From Acidimicrobiaceae bacterium (GTDB lineage: Bacteria; Actinomycetota; Acidimicrobiia; Acidimicrobiales; Aldehydirespiratoraceae): a stretch of 40,412 bases of DNA. Positions 21,132-28,976 of this stretch are shown piece after piece (within the stretch, counting starts at the first letter, position 1; each line of letters opens with the position of its first letter). Made by a program: the position numbers and the translations under genes. The notes under the pieces are model-generated. The model was not told the origin of the DNA. It ran no database searches and was given only the letters and a program-made list of their open reading frames with translations. The stretch is taken from positions 1 through 40,412 of the forward strand of contig JAERSO010000167.1 of assembly GCA_016845585.1 (NCBI GenBank), in the 5' to 3' direction.

Positions 21132-22368
21132 CGAGCCCGAGCGCGCCCTTCAACCGGATGATGCGGCGAACGCTCTCGTCGAGCCGGGCCGCAAACACCG
21201 TCTCGGCCTCGGCGCGAGCAACGATGGCATCGATCACAGCCGCCACGAACTCGTCATCGACAAAGAGGACCAGATCGGCACCCGCCGCGATCGCGTCCGT
21301 GCCCCGTTCCTCGGGGCCGTAGTCGTCGGCGATACCTCGCATGCCGTGCAGGTCATCGGTGATCACCAGCCCGTCGTAGCCGAGGTCGTGGCGGAGCCAT
21401 CCGGTGGTGATCGTGGCGGACAGAGTCGCCGGCGTGCCGTCGTCGACATCGGCATATCGGATGTGCCCGGTCATCACGAGCGGCGCATTCGTGTCGACGT
21501 AGGGGATGCGGCCCAGCTCGCCCCATGCCGGCTGGTCGTTCGTCGACACCGAGTCGGCGCGGTGCGGATCATCGACAGTCGACCCCTGGTTCGGGAAGTG
21601 CTTCAGCGTCGGTGCGACCCCGGCCGCGCAGTGACCCTCCACCAGCGCACCCGAGATGGCGGCGACGGCCTGTGGGTCACCGCCGAAGGACCGACGCTGT
21701 CGGGCCATGTAGTAGTCGTCGCCGACATCCACGTCGGCGACGACACCGAGGTTCACGTGCACACCTGCGTCACGGAGCTCACCAGCGAACGCCGCCGCTG
21801 CCGGCGCCAGCCCGACATCCGTCGTGGCCGGATCAGCGGCATGGTTGGCCTCGAGGATGGCCGGTTCGGGCAGCGGACCCACCGGCACCTTCAGCACTCG
21901 GGTTCCCGCCTCGGCGTCCGTGGTGATGAGCGGGGGAAGGGGACAGTTGGCCGCGCCTGCGGTGATGGCGGAGATCGCCACAGTTGCCGCACCCAGATCG
22001 TCGACGGGTGACCAGTTGTCGACATTCTTGGACACGAAAACCCCACCGAGGCATCGCGTGCCGAGCGTCTCGTCCAGGGCCGCTCCCACCTCTCCGGTCG
22101 AGCCGGCCACGATGAGTTGCTCGGCCTTCTCCCGCAGTGACATCGAGTCAACGAGTGCGTCGGTCGCGAGCACGTCCGGAGCAATTGTCGTTGTGGTCGT
22201 GGTCGTCGTCGTGGTGGTCGACGTCGTCGTGCTCGTGGTGGCCACGTCGGTTCCCACCGAGGTCGACGGGGATGTGGTCTCCGACTCGCCGCCCTCCTGC
22301 CAGACGATGATGGCGGCGCTCGCGATGACCACGAGACCGACAACAGTGAACACAGCGACGCGAGACAT
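21082..22368 (-). CDS. Glycoside hydrolase family 3 (NagZ-like) membrane-anchored enzyme
   Basis: The 428-residue product starts with a signal anchor (VFTVVGLVVIASAAIIVW), then a Ser/Thr linker ending in a Thr run, then a GH3 catalytic domain: SLREKAEQLIVAG, CLGGVFVSKNV, PLITTDAEAGTRV, GVHVNLGVVADVDV, TLKHFPNQGST (KHFPG-like loop), and LVITDDLHGM with the Asp nucleophile. Relatives hydrolyse beta-N-acetylglucosamine or other beta-glycosides, often in cell-wall turnover. The usual KHFPGHGxT is KHFPNQGST here, so the general-acid loop differs and substrate is uncertain. It acts outside the membrane. ATG 22368 is preferred over TTG 22377. Its 3' end overlaps the decayed sigma gene by 50 bp. Confidence 0.88.
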   Translation of the reverse strand: MSRVAVFTVVGLVVIASAAIIVWQEGGESETTSPSTSVGTDVATTSTTTSTTTTTTTTTTTIAPDVLATDALVDSMSLREKAEQLIVAGSTGEVGAALDETLGTRCLGGVFVSKNVDNWSPVDDLGAATVAISAITAGAANCPLPPLITTDAEAGTRVLKVPVGPLPEPAILEANHAADPATTDVGLAPAAAAFAGELRDAGVHVNLGVVADVDVGDDYYMARQRRSFGGDPQAVAAISGALVEGHCAAGVAPTLKHFPNQGSTVDDPHRADSVSTNDQPAWGELGRIPYVDTNAPLVMTGHIRYADVDDGTPATLSATITTGWLRHDLGYDGLVITDDLHGMRGIADDYGPEERGTDAIAAGADLVLFVDDEFVAAVIDAIVARAEAETVFAARLDESVRRIIRLKGALGLVSSIDPAWIPLCGGDR

Positions 22369-22414
22369 GAGCCACAACTCTGCCTCGCGGATTCACCCGA
22401 ACCGCGCCACCCCC

Positions 22415-22420
22415 TACCAT
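22415..22420 (+). promoter_or_regulatory. Candidate -10 element (TACCAT) of a leaderless transcript
   Basis: TACCAT ends 6 nt before GTG 22427; no Shine-Dalgarno is visible. Confidence 0.4.
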
Positions 22421-22426
22421 CCGTGC

Positions 22427-23767
22427 GTGGACTCAACCGAACAGCTCAATCCCGTCGAATCCCGCATCCTCGGTGCGCTCATCGAGAAGGCAGCGACCAC
22501 ACCGGACAGCTATCCGCTCAGCTCGAACGCGCTCGTGGCCGCGTGCAACCAATCGACCAACCGAGACCCGGTCATGGACGTGTCCGAACGCGAGGTCGAT
22601 GCGGTGATGATGGACCTCCGTCAGCGCGGCCTCGCCCGCACGCTGTCGGGAGCCGGACATCGTGTGCCCAAACATCGCCACATCGTCGATGAGGCCATGC
22701 AGCTCGAGGAGGAGGATCTCGCCGTTCTCGCCGTGCTCCTGCTCCGCGGGGCCCAGACGCTCAACGAGATCACCACCCGCACGGAGCGCTACACCGATGG
22801 GCCCGACGGCGACGCCGAGGCGGTGAACGCGGCCATCGATCGCCTCTCGGCTCGCTCTGAACCTCTGGTGGTCCGTCTCGAACGCAAGCCCGGTGAACGC
22901 GAGCCGCGTATCGATGAGCTGTGGTCGGCGGGATCGGCGTCTGTTGGGGAGGTGACGGCCGAACCCACACCCCCACCGACACCGACGTCCGGTCCACCGC
23001 CCGCGCCGATGGACTACCGCGAGATCACGGTCGAGGACTACGGCGAAGTCCGTGTGATCACCCTGAATCGGCCCGAGAAGCTCAACGCGTGGACCCACAC
23101 GATGAACCATGAGCTCGTGAATGCGTTCCTGGTCGGCAACGCCGACCCGGCGGTCGGGGCATTCGTCGTCACCGGGGCCGGTCGGGGATTCTGCGCAGGC
23201 GCGGACATCACCGAGGTGTTCGCCAACCAGGCCGGCCGTGACGATCGACCCAGCCACAACTGGGTCGATCTGATGCGCACGTCCAAACCGGTTGTGGGAG
23301 CCATCAACGGCGCGTCGATCGGCGTCGGCTTGACGCTGACGCTGTCGATGGACTTCCTGATCGCCCACCCCGACGCCAAGCTCTCGATGCGATTCGTGAA
23401 GATGGGGGTCGTGCCGGAGCTCGCGTCCTCCCACTTCCTCGTCCAGCGCTGCGGCTGGGGCTCGGCGTCCGATCTGGTGCTGTCGGGCCGCACCGTGCTC
23501 GGCGTAGAGGCGAAGGAGCTCGGCCTCGTCGACGCGCTGGCCGACGACGTTCTCGATGCTGCCGTCGATCGAGCGGCGAGTTACGCGGAGAATGCACCAC
23601 CATCGATCCGATTGTCCAAGGACCTCTTGACCCAGAACGCCACCGATTCGGATCTGCGTGCGGTCCAGCGCCGGGAGCTGAAGGCGCTCGAGGAGGCTTA
23701 TGCAACCGCCGATCATCGTGAGGCAGTCGCCGCCTTCATGGAACGCCGCCCACCGAAGTTCCGCTGA
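22427..23767 (+). CDS. DUF480 (YceH-type) winged-helix protein fused to enoyl-CoA hydratase/isomerase
   Basis: A single 446-residue frame contains two domains. Residues about 5-165 are DUF480/YceH: LNPVESRILGALIEKAATTP, YPLSSNALVAACNQSTNRDP, VDAVMMDLRQRGLAR and AVLLLRGAQTLNEITTRTER, a tandem winged-helix fold. A Thr/Pro linker (about 175-190) follows. Residues about 190-446 are a crotonase: ITLNRPEKLNAWTHTM, the oxyanion-hole segment GAGRGFCAGADITEVF, and FVKMGVVPELASSHFL with the likely catalytic Glu. Crotonases hydrate or isomerise enoyl-CoA thioesters. YceH proteins are normally stand-alone; the fusion could be a CoA-responsive regulator, which is inference. An internal ATG at the crotonase start (MDYREITVEDYGEV) could also yield a separate enzyme. 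GTG 22427 fits the family start. Confidence 0.88.
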   Translation: MDSTEQLNPVESRILGALIEKAATTPDSYPLSSNALVAACNQSTNRDPVMDVSEREVDAVMMDLRQRGLARTLSGAGHRVPKHRHIVDEAMQLEEEDLAVLAVLLLRGAQTLNEITTRTERYTDGPDGDAEAVNAAIDRLSARSEPLVVRLERKPGEREPRIDELWSAGSASVGEVTAEPTPPPTPTSGPPPAPMDYREITVEDYGEVRVITLNRPEKLNAWTHTMNHELVNAFLVGNADPAVGAFVVTGAGRGFCAGADITEVFANQAGRDDRPSHNWVDLMRTSKPVVGAINGASIGVGLTLTLSMDFLIAHPDAKLSMRFVKMGVVPELASSHFLVQRCGWGSASDLVLSGRTVLGVEAKELGLVDALADDVLDAAVDRAASYAENAPPSIRLSKDLLTQNATDSDLRAVQRRELKALEEAYATADHREAVAAFMERRPPKFR

Positions 23768-23783
23768 TCATCCGCGGGGGCCG

Positions 23784-23789
23784 TAGCCT
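23784..23789 (+). promoter_or_regulatory. Candidate -10 element (TAGCCT) of a leaderless transcript
   Basis: TAGCCT ends 6 nt before ATG 23796. The identical hexamer and spacing occur before ATG 25707. Confidence 0.4.
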
Positions 23790-23795
23790 CAACGA

Positions 23796-24392
23796 ATGGC
23801 CGGCCCGCTTCCCCTGACCTTTCTGCGCAGCTATGCCGATGTGGAGGCGTTGCCGTTCACGCGCGCCGAACTCGCGCTCGTCGGGCGGTCCAACGTCGGC
23901 AAGTCCTCCCTGATCAACGCACTCGCGAACAAGAAGAAGCTCGCCAAGACCTCGAAGACACCGGGCGCCACCCGCCTGCTCAACGCGTTCGAGCTCGCGC
24001 CCGCGGACAGCGGCCGCTGGCTCATGGACCTCCCCGGCTATGGCTTTGCGAAAGTCAGCAAAGCCGAGCAGGCCGCCTGGGCCAACCTCCTCACCCGCTA
24101 CATCGAGGAACGGGAGAGCCTGGTCGGGGTGCTGCAGTTGATCGACGGCGCGGTCGGACCGACGGCGCTCGATCTGCAAACCCTCGAGTGGCTCCGATCG
24201 CTCGGGCGACCGATCACGTTCGTCGCCACGAAGCTCGACAAGGTTCGACCATCCAAGAGCAAGAAGCGCCGAACCGAGGTCGTCGAAGCACTCGGTGTCC
24301 CCCGTGGCGACATCCTGTGGGTCAGCGCCGAGAAGGGCACGGGCATCCCCGAGCTTCGCTCCCGTATTGTGCAACTACTCACCGACAGCTGA
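23796..24392 (+). CDS. engB: Ribosome biogenesis GTPase EngB (YsxC/YihA)
   Basis: The 198-residue protein carries all GTPase motifs in family order: G1 GRSNVGKS (30-37), the TSKTPGATR switch region (G2), G3 DLPGYGFAKVSK, G4 TKLDK and G5 SAEKGTG. Length and the KKKLAKTSKTPGATRLLN segment are diagnostic for EngB, which assists late 50S subunit assembly in the cytoplasm. It starts 28 bp after the DUF480-crotonase stop with its own -10-like element. It is followed 29 bp later by an aldo/keto reductase with a Shine-Dalgarno, so the two are probably co-transcribed. Confidence 0.95.
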   Translation: MAGPLPLTFLRSYADVEALPFTRAELALVGRSNVGKSSLINALANKKKLAKTSKTPGATRLLNAFELAPADSGRWLMDLPGYGFAKVSKAEQAAWANLLTRYIEERESLVGVLQLIDGAVGPTALDLQTLEWLRSLGRPITFVATKLDKVRPSKSKKRRTEVVEALGVPRGDILWVSAEKGTGIPELRSRIVQLLTDS

Positions 24393-24421
24393 CCCAACGA
24401 CATCTGACCTCGGAGGCCACC

Positions 24422-25306
24422 ATGATCGCCACGCAACCGTTCGGCGCGACCGGACACGAAAGCAGTCGCGTGATCTTCGGCGCCGCGGCGCTCGGTGGCA
24501 TGTCTCAGGGCCGCGCCGACGCCACGATCGAGACCGTGCGCGAGTTCGGCATCAACCACATCGACACGGCGGCCTCCTATGGCGAGTCCGAGCTGCGGCT
24601 CACCGACTTCCTCTCCGACCACCGTGGCGACGTCTTCCTCGCCACCAAGACCGGCGGACGCACCGGGTCCGCCGCCCGCGCCGAGCTGGAGTCGAGTCTC
24701 GAACGCCTCGGTGTTCGCCATGTCGATCTGATCCAGCTCCACAACCTCGTCGAGGAGGACGAGTGGCTCACCGCCTTCTCGCCGGGCGGTGCGGTCGAGG
24801 CGCTGTTCAAGGCCCGCGACGAGGGTCTCTGTCGCCACGTCGGCGTCACCGGCCACGGACTACGGATCGCGCAGATGCACATCCGCAGCCTCGCGGAAGC
24901 ACCGTTCGCGTCGGTGCTGTTCCCCTGGAATCACGTCCTGGCCCAGAACGCCGACTACACGGCCGACGTCGCCATGCTCAACGAGGTCTGCGAGACCTAT
25001 GGCGTCGCCCGCCAGACGATCAAGTCGATCGCCCGCCGCCGCTGGGACGACTGGGGGGACGCCATGTACAGCTGGTACGAGCCGCTGCAGGATCCCGCTG
25101 CGATCGGACGAGCCGTCGAGTTCGTGCTCAGCGACGAGCGCTTCTTCCTCAACACCTCGAGTGACGCCCGGCTCCTGCGCGCCGCGGCCGAGACGGCAGC
25201 CGCACACGACGGCAGCCGTCCGAGCGAGGACGCGTTGGCACAGGATCGCGCCGATTTCGAAATGCTTCCGCTGTTCGACGGCGGAGCGCTCGAGGTGATC
25301 CGCTAG
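24422..25306 (+). CDS. Aldo/keto reductase-family protein
   Basis: The 294-residue product is a TIM-barrel aldo/keto reductase: GFG-type start (QPFGATGHESSRVIFGAAAL), HIDTAASYGESELRL with Asp and Tyr of the active site, VFLATKTGGRTG with the catalytic Lys, and VDLIQLHNL with the His. The C-terminal half diverges (QTIKSIARRRWDDWGDAMYS) and belongs to the group often annotated as oxidoreductases without known substrate. The start at ATG 24422 has a GGAGG Shine-Dalgarno (CTCGGAGGCCACC) and matches the family N-terminus, whereas a longer upstream frame lies inside engB. It converges on the small gene at 25312, with only 5 bp between stops. Confidence 0.88.
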   Translation: MIATQPFGATGHESSRVIFGAAALGGMSQGRADATIETVREFGINHIDTAASYGESELRLTDFLSDHRGDVFLATKTGGRTGSAARAELESSLERLGVRHVDLIQLHNLVEEDEWLTAFSPGGAVEALFKARDEGLCRHVGVTGHGLRIAQMHIRSLAEAPFASVLFPWNHVLAQNADYTADVAMLNEVCETYGVARQTIKSIARRRWDDWGDAMYSWYEPLQDPAAIGRAVEFVLSDERFFLNTSSDARLLRAAAETAAAHDGSRPSEDALAQDRADFEMLPLFDGGALEVIR

Positions 25307-25311
25307 ACGGG

Positions 25312-25581
25312 TCAGTCGATGGAGATCTGCGCCATCAGGTTGGCGCGCTCTTCATCGAAGGAGTCGAGATCCATCTGGCCGTCGTCGTAGCGACGGTGCA
25401 GATCGGCGACCTTTTCCATGATTTCGTCGTTGGAGAGCTTCGGACCGGAGTCTTCGACGACCTCTTCATCATCCTCGACCTCCACGTCACCTTCAAGCTT
25501 TCGCTCTCGTTTGGCAGCGGCCTTGGCCTTCTTGGCCATGTCTCTCTGGCGCTTCGCAAAGCTGGATCGACCAGTAGCCAT
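25312..25581 (-). CDS. Small highly charged conserved-type protein
   Basis: This 89-residue protein has a Lys/Arg-rich N-terminus (KRQRDMAKKAKAAAKRERK), an acidic middle (EVEDDEEVVED), and a C-terminal helical hairpin (IMEKVADLHRRYDDGQMDLD) that resembles the SHOCT-type short domain. The N-terminus could bind nucleic acid. A clear AAGGAGAT Shine-Dalgarno precedes ATG 25581; a TTG/ATG two codons upstream is less likely. Function unknown. The extreme charge asymmetry and good ribosome site support it as a real gene. Confidence 0.75.
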   Translation of the reverse strand: MATGRSSFAKRQRDMAKKAKAAAKRERKLEGDVEVEDDEEVVEDSGPKLSNDEIMEKVADLHRRYDDGQMDLDSFDEERANLMAQISID

Positions 25582-25694
25582 GAGCACATCTCCTTGACGG
25601 GCGAGGGGAGACCACCGGGGGTGGTCGGCATTCGACCGTAGCGGGTGAGGTGTCCTTTTCCGCCTCGGTGTGACGTCTGTGCCATGTCAGCGCC

Positions 25695-25700
25695 TAGCCT
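25695..25700 (+). promoter_or_regulatory. Candidate -10 element (TAGCCT) of a leaderless transcript
   Basis: TAGCCT ends 6 nt before ATG 25707, no Shine-Dalgarno. Confidence 0.4.
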
Positions 25701-25706
25701 GCGACC

Positions 25707-26303
25707 ATGACCGACAACGGCTCTCCACAGAACCCCGCCCCTGGTTACTACTACGCCGCGGGCGACCCTCCCGGCACGGTTCGCCAGTGGGACGGTGCCC
25801 AGTGGCTCGGCGATCCGATGCCCGCACCGCCCAGTGCGGGAGCGACGAGCACCGAGAGCGCGCAGTTCGGCTCGCTCGGCAGTCGTCTCGGTGCGGTCGT
25901 GATCGACTTCGTGATCGTCATCGCCATCAGCTTCGTCGGACTCCTCGTCTTCGGCGACGTCGACACCGGCGATGGCGGGTTCTCCGCTTCCGGTGGCGCC
26001 GAGCAGATCCTGATCGGATTCCTCGTGATGGTCGTGATGACGGCCCTGATCGCCGTCAAGGGAGCCACGCCGGGCAAGATGATGCTCGGACTCACGATCA
26101 CCACCGAAGATGGGGTCACGACCCCGCCCGGCGCTCAGAAGGCGATCATGCGAAGTCTTCCCTACCTCATCGGCAACGTTCCGGTGCTCGGGTTCTTCGT
26201 GATCGTCGGCGCGCTGATCGCGAGCCTGATCATGATCTCCAACGATCCCGAGAACCGCTCGGCATTCGACCGCATCGGCAATACCCGCGTCATCGCCAAG
26301 TAA
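25707..26303 (+). CDS. RDD-family membrane protein with N-terminal DUF2510 motif
   Basis: The 198-residue protein starts with a Pro-rich cytoplasmic segment holding a DUF2510-like motif (PGYYYAAGDPPGTVRQWDGA, then QWLG), a module common at the N-termini of actinobacterial membrane proteins. The RDD domain follows: LGSRLGAVVIDFVIVIAISF with the hallmark Arg and Asp, a second segment (LIGFLVMVVMTALIAVKGAT), the GKMMLGLTI strand and a last helix (VLGFFVIVGALIASLIMI). RDD proteins are small membrane proteins, some with sodium or proton antiport activity. It starts 12 bp before the permease gene, suggesting one operon. Confidence 0.85.
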   Translation: MTDNGSPQNPAPGYYYAAGDPPGTVRQWDGAQWLGDPMPAPPSAGATSTESAQFGSLGSRLGAVVIDFVIVIAISFVGLLVFGDVDTGDGGFSASGGAEQILIGFLVMVVMTALIAVKGATPGKMMLGLTITTEDGVTTPPGAQKAIMRSLPYLIGNVPVLGFFVIVGALIASLIMISNDPENRSAFDRIGNTRVIAK

Positions 26304-26315
26304 CGCTGACCCGAG

Positions 26316-27071
26316 GTGGACGCCGCCACGGCCGTCGCACTCATCGGCTTCGCCCTCGCCGTCGGCGCCTACGGCACCATCATCGGCGCGGGTGGCGGCT
26401 TCATCCTGATCCCTGGCCTCGTGCTGCTCTTCGACCTGGAAGGGGTCGAAGCGGTTGGTACCGGCACGGTCACCCTGTTTGCGATCGGGATCACCGGCGC
26501 CGTCAACTACGACCGTGCCGGGTTGATCCACCGACGCGCCGCCGGATGGTTCGCCATCGGTGCCGTCCCCGCGGCGCTGCTCTGCGCCTGGTTCGTGGCT
26601 GATCGAATCGATGCCGACGTGTACACCACGATTCTCGGTGCGGTGCTGGTCACGCTCGCCGTGTTCGTGCTCTTCGGGCCCCATCCGACATTGAACGACG
26701 ATGAGATCAGCGATGCGCGCCGGGGGCGGCTCTCGACAGCAGGGATCGGCGTCGGTGTGCTGTCGGGGACGTTCGCGGTCGGTGGTGGTCTCGTGACCGT
26801 TCCCCTTCTCGCCAATGTGCAGAAGCTTCGGCCCCATCGAGCCGCGGCCACCACCTCCGCCACGGCGACGATGTCGTCATTCGCGGGAGCCACCGGTCAC
26901 ACGATCGCCGGGAACGTGATCTGGGATGATGCTGCGGTGCTCGTCGGGGGCGCGATCATCGGCTCGACGCTCGGGGCCCGTCTCGCCGGGCGGCTGCCGG
27001 CTCGAGCCGTTCTGATCGGGTTGGCCACCGGCCTCGCCGTAGCCGGCGTGTCACTATTCGTGGCGGGGTAG
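26316..27071 (+). CDS. TauE/SafE-family anion permease-like membrane protein
   Basis: The 251-residue product from GTG 26316 has about eight hydrophobic helices in two inverted repeats. The signature glycine-rich loops are visible in both halves: GAYGTIIGAGGGFILIPGLV and GVLSGTFAVGGGLVTVPLL, each with the GxGGGxxxxP pattern of the family. Members export or import sulfite, sulfoacetate or related anions; the substrate is unknown. It follows the RDD gene by 12 bp and converges on typA with only 4 bp between stops. Confidence 0.85.
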   Translation: MDAATAVALIGFALAVGAYGTIIGAGGGFILIPGLVLLFDLEGVEAVGTGTVTLFAIGITGAVNYDRAGLIHRRAAGWFAIGAVPAALLCAWFVADRIDADVYTTILGAVLVTLAVFVLFGPHPTLNDDEISDARRGRLSTAGIGVGVLSGTFAVGGGLVTVPLLANVQKLRPHRAAATTSATATMSSFAGATGHTIAGNVIWDDAAVLVGGAIIGSTLGARLAGRLPARAVLIGLATGLAVAGVSLFVAG

Positions 27072-27075
27072 CTCG

Positions 27076-28908
27076 CTACTCACGGGGGAGCTTGGCGCGC
27101 TTGACGATGCGGGCTCGCTCGCCGGCATCGAGCACGGTCTTGCGCAGCCGGACATTGCCCGGCGTGACCTCGACACACTCGTCGTCGGCGATCGTCTCGA
27201 GCGCCTGCTCGAGCGACAGCAGCTTCGGCGGCGTGAGTCGGATCGTGTCGTCGCTGGACTGCGTCCGGATGTTCGTCTGCTTCTTCTCTCGGCAGATGTT
27301 GACGTCCATGTCTTCGGACCGAGCGTTCTCTCCGACGATCATGCCCTCGTAGACCTTGGCGCCAGGTGCGACGTAGAGCGCCGACCGCTCCTGAATCGAC
27401 GCGATGGCATAGCCGGTGGTGTCGCCGGTGCGGTCGGCAACGACAGCCCCGTTGTGACGGGAGCGAAGCTCGCCGACCCACGGGGTCCAACCCTCGAAGA
27501 CGTGATGCATGAGCCCGGTACCACGGGTCTCGGTCAGGAACTCCGTGCGGAGGCCGATCAGTGCGCGGGCCGGCACGACATAGTCGAGGCGAACCCAGCC
27601 GGTGCCGTGGTTCGTCATGTCCTCCATCTTGGCCTTGCGAGCGCCGAGGAGTTGGGTGACCGCGCCGACATGCTCTTCGGGGACGTCAGTGGTGAGGTGC
27701 TCAGTCGGCTCGTGGAGCTTCCCGTCGATCTCGCGGGTGAGCACATTCGGCTTTCCGACCGTGAGCTCGAAGCCCTCGCGCCGCATCGTCTCCACCAGGA
27801 TTGCCAGCTGTAGCTCGCCGCGGCCCTGGACCTCCCAGGCATCGGGCCGCTCGGTGGGGAACACCCGAATCGAGACATTGCCGATCAGCTCTGAGTCGAG
27901 ACGGGCCTTGATCTGCCGGGCGGTGAGCTTGTTACCATCATCGCCGGCGAGCGGCGAACTGTTGACGCCGATCGTCATCGAGAGGGTGGGCTCGTCGACC
28001 GTGATACCAGGGAACGGGCGGGGATCCTCGGGGTCAGCGAGCGTGTCGCCGATCGTTATGTCCTCGATACCCGAGATACCGATCAGCTCACCGGGACCCG
28101 CTTCCTCGACGTCGATTTGATCGAGTGCGTCGGTGACGGTGAGCGTGCCGACGCGTGCTGAGGCGATCGTGCCGTCGCTGCGGCACCAGGCAACCGCCTG
28201 CCCCTTGCGGATCGTGCCGTGCTCGACGCGACAGATGGCAAGGCGACCCACATACGGCGAAGCATCCAGGTTCGTGACCCATGCCCGCATCGGGTGTTCG
28301 GGGTCGTGCCGCGGCGCGGGGATCGACTCGAGCAGCACATCGAAGAGGGGGGTGAGATCCGTGCCCGGTTCGTCCGGATCCAGGGTTGCCATGCCCTCGC
28401 GGGCGATCGTGTAGACGATCGGGAACTCGATCTGGTCCTCGGTCGCATCCAGATCGAGGAACAACTCGTAGACCTCGTCCACCACAGCCGAGATCCGGGC
28501 ATCGGGTCGGTCGATCTTGTTGATCACCAGGACGACGGGCTTCTCGAGTTCCAGGGCCTTGCGCAGTACGAACCGGGTCTGTGGGAGCGGTCCCTCGGAG
28601 GCATCGACGAGGAGGACGACGCCATCGACCATGGTCAGCGCTCGCTCCACTTCGCCACCGAAGTCGGCGTGGCCGGGCGTGTCGACGATGTTGATCTTGG
28701 TGTCGCCGTAGCGGATTGCCGTGTTCTTGGCGAGGATCGTGATCCCCTTCTCCCGCTCGAGATCCATGGAGTCCATGACCCGGTCGGTGAGCTCGGCCCC
28801 TTCCCGGAAGGCGCCGGCCTGCCGGAGGAGGGCGTCGACCAGAGTGGTCTTGCCATGGTCAACATGGGCGATCATCGCCACATTTCGAAGGTCGTCGCGA
28901 CGGATCAC
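27076..28908 (-). CDS. typA: Translational GTPase TypA/BipA
   Basis: The 610-residue protein is a full-length TypA/BipA. GTPase motifs are HVDHGKTT (G1), EREKGITI (G2), [14 protein letters not shown] (G3) and NKIDRPDAR (G4). Domains II, III and V follow ([38 protein letters not shown]), ending in the TypA-specific C-terminal domain ([40 protein letters not shown]). It binds the ribosome in the EF-G site and supports assembly and stress adaptation. It starts with GTG 28908 and a TACCCT element 7 nt upstream, so a leaderless message is likely. Divergent from the lipoprotein hydrolase. Confidence 0.97.
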   Translation of the reverse strand: MIRRDDLRNVAMIAHVDHGKTTLVDALLRQAGAFREGAELTDRVMDSMDLEREKGITILAKNTAIRYGDTKINIVDTPGHADFGGEVERALTMVDGVVLLVDASEGPLPQTRFVLRKALELEKPVVLVINKIDRPDARISAVVDEVYELFLDLDATEDQIEFPIVYTIAREGMATLDPDEPGTDLTPLFDVLLESIPAPRHDPEHPMRAWVTNLDASPYVGRLAICRVEHGTIRKGQAVAWCRSDGTIASARVGTLTVTDALDQIDVEEAGPGELIGISGIEDITIGDTLADPEDPRPFPGITVDEPTLSMTIGVNSSPLAGDDGNKLTARQIKARLDSELIGNVSIRVFPTERPDAWEVQGRGELQLAILVETMRREGFELTVGKPNVLTREIDGKLHEPTEHLTTDVPEEHVGAVTQLLGARKAKMEDMTNHGTGWVRLDYVVPARALIGLRTEFLTETRGTGLMHHVFEGWTPWVGELRSRHNGAVVADRTGDTTGYAIASIQERSALYVAPGAKVYEGMIVGENARSEDMDVNICREKKQTNIRTQSSDDTIRLTPPKLLSLEQALETIADDECVEVTPGNVRLRKTVLDAGERARIVKRAKLPRE

Positions 28909-28915
28909 CGGCCGA

Positions 28916-28921
28916 AGGGTA
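28916..28921 (-). promoter_or_regulatory. Candidate -10 element (TACCCT) of a leaderless typA transcript
   Basis: On the minus strand TACCCT ends 7 nt before GTG 28908. Confidence 0.45.
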
Positions 28922-28963
28922 CCGACCCGACCCCTTGATCCCGGCCTGAAGGTGACGACGGTT

Positions 28964-28969
28964 TAGGGT
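28964..28969 (+). promoter_or_regulatory. Candidate -10 element (TAGGGT) of a leaderless transcript
   Basis: TAGGGT ends 7 nt before GTG 28977. The alternative GTG at 28968 begins inside this hexamer, which supports 28977 as start. Confidence 0.45.
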
Positions 28970-28976
28970 GACATCC

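Noticed and set aside
25335..26837. 500-codon open frame on the minus strand
   Set aside because: It is antisense to the RDD and TauE genes and shows the charged, repetitive composition typical of shadow frames in high-GC DNA.
27068..27079. GTAGC-TC-GCTAC hairpin between the TauE gene and typA
   Set aside because: A loop of two bases is too small and there is no T-tract; not supported as a terminator.
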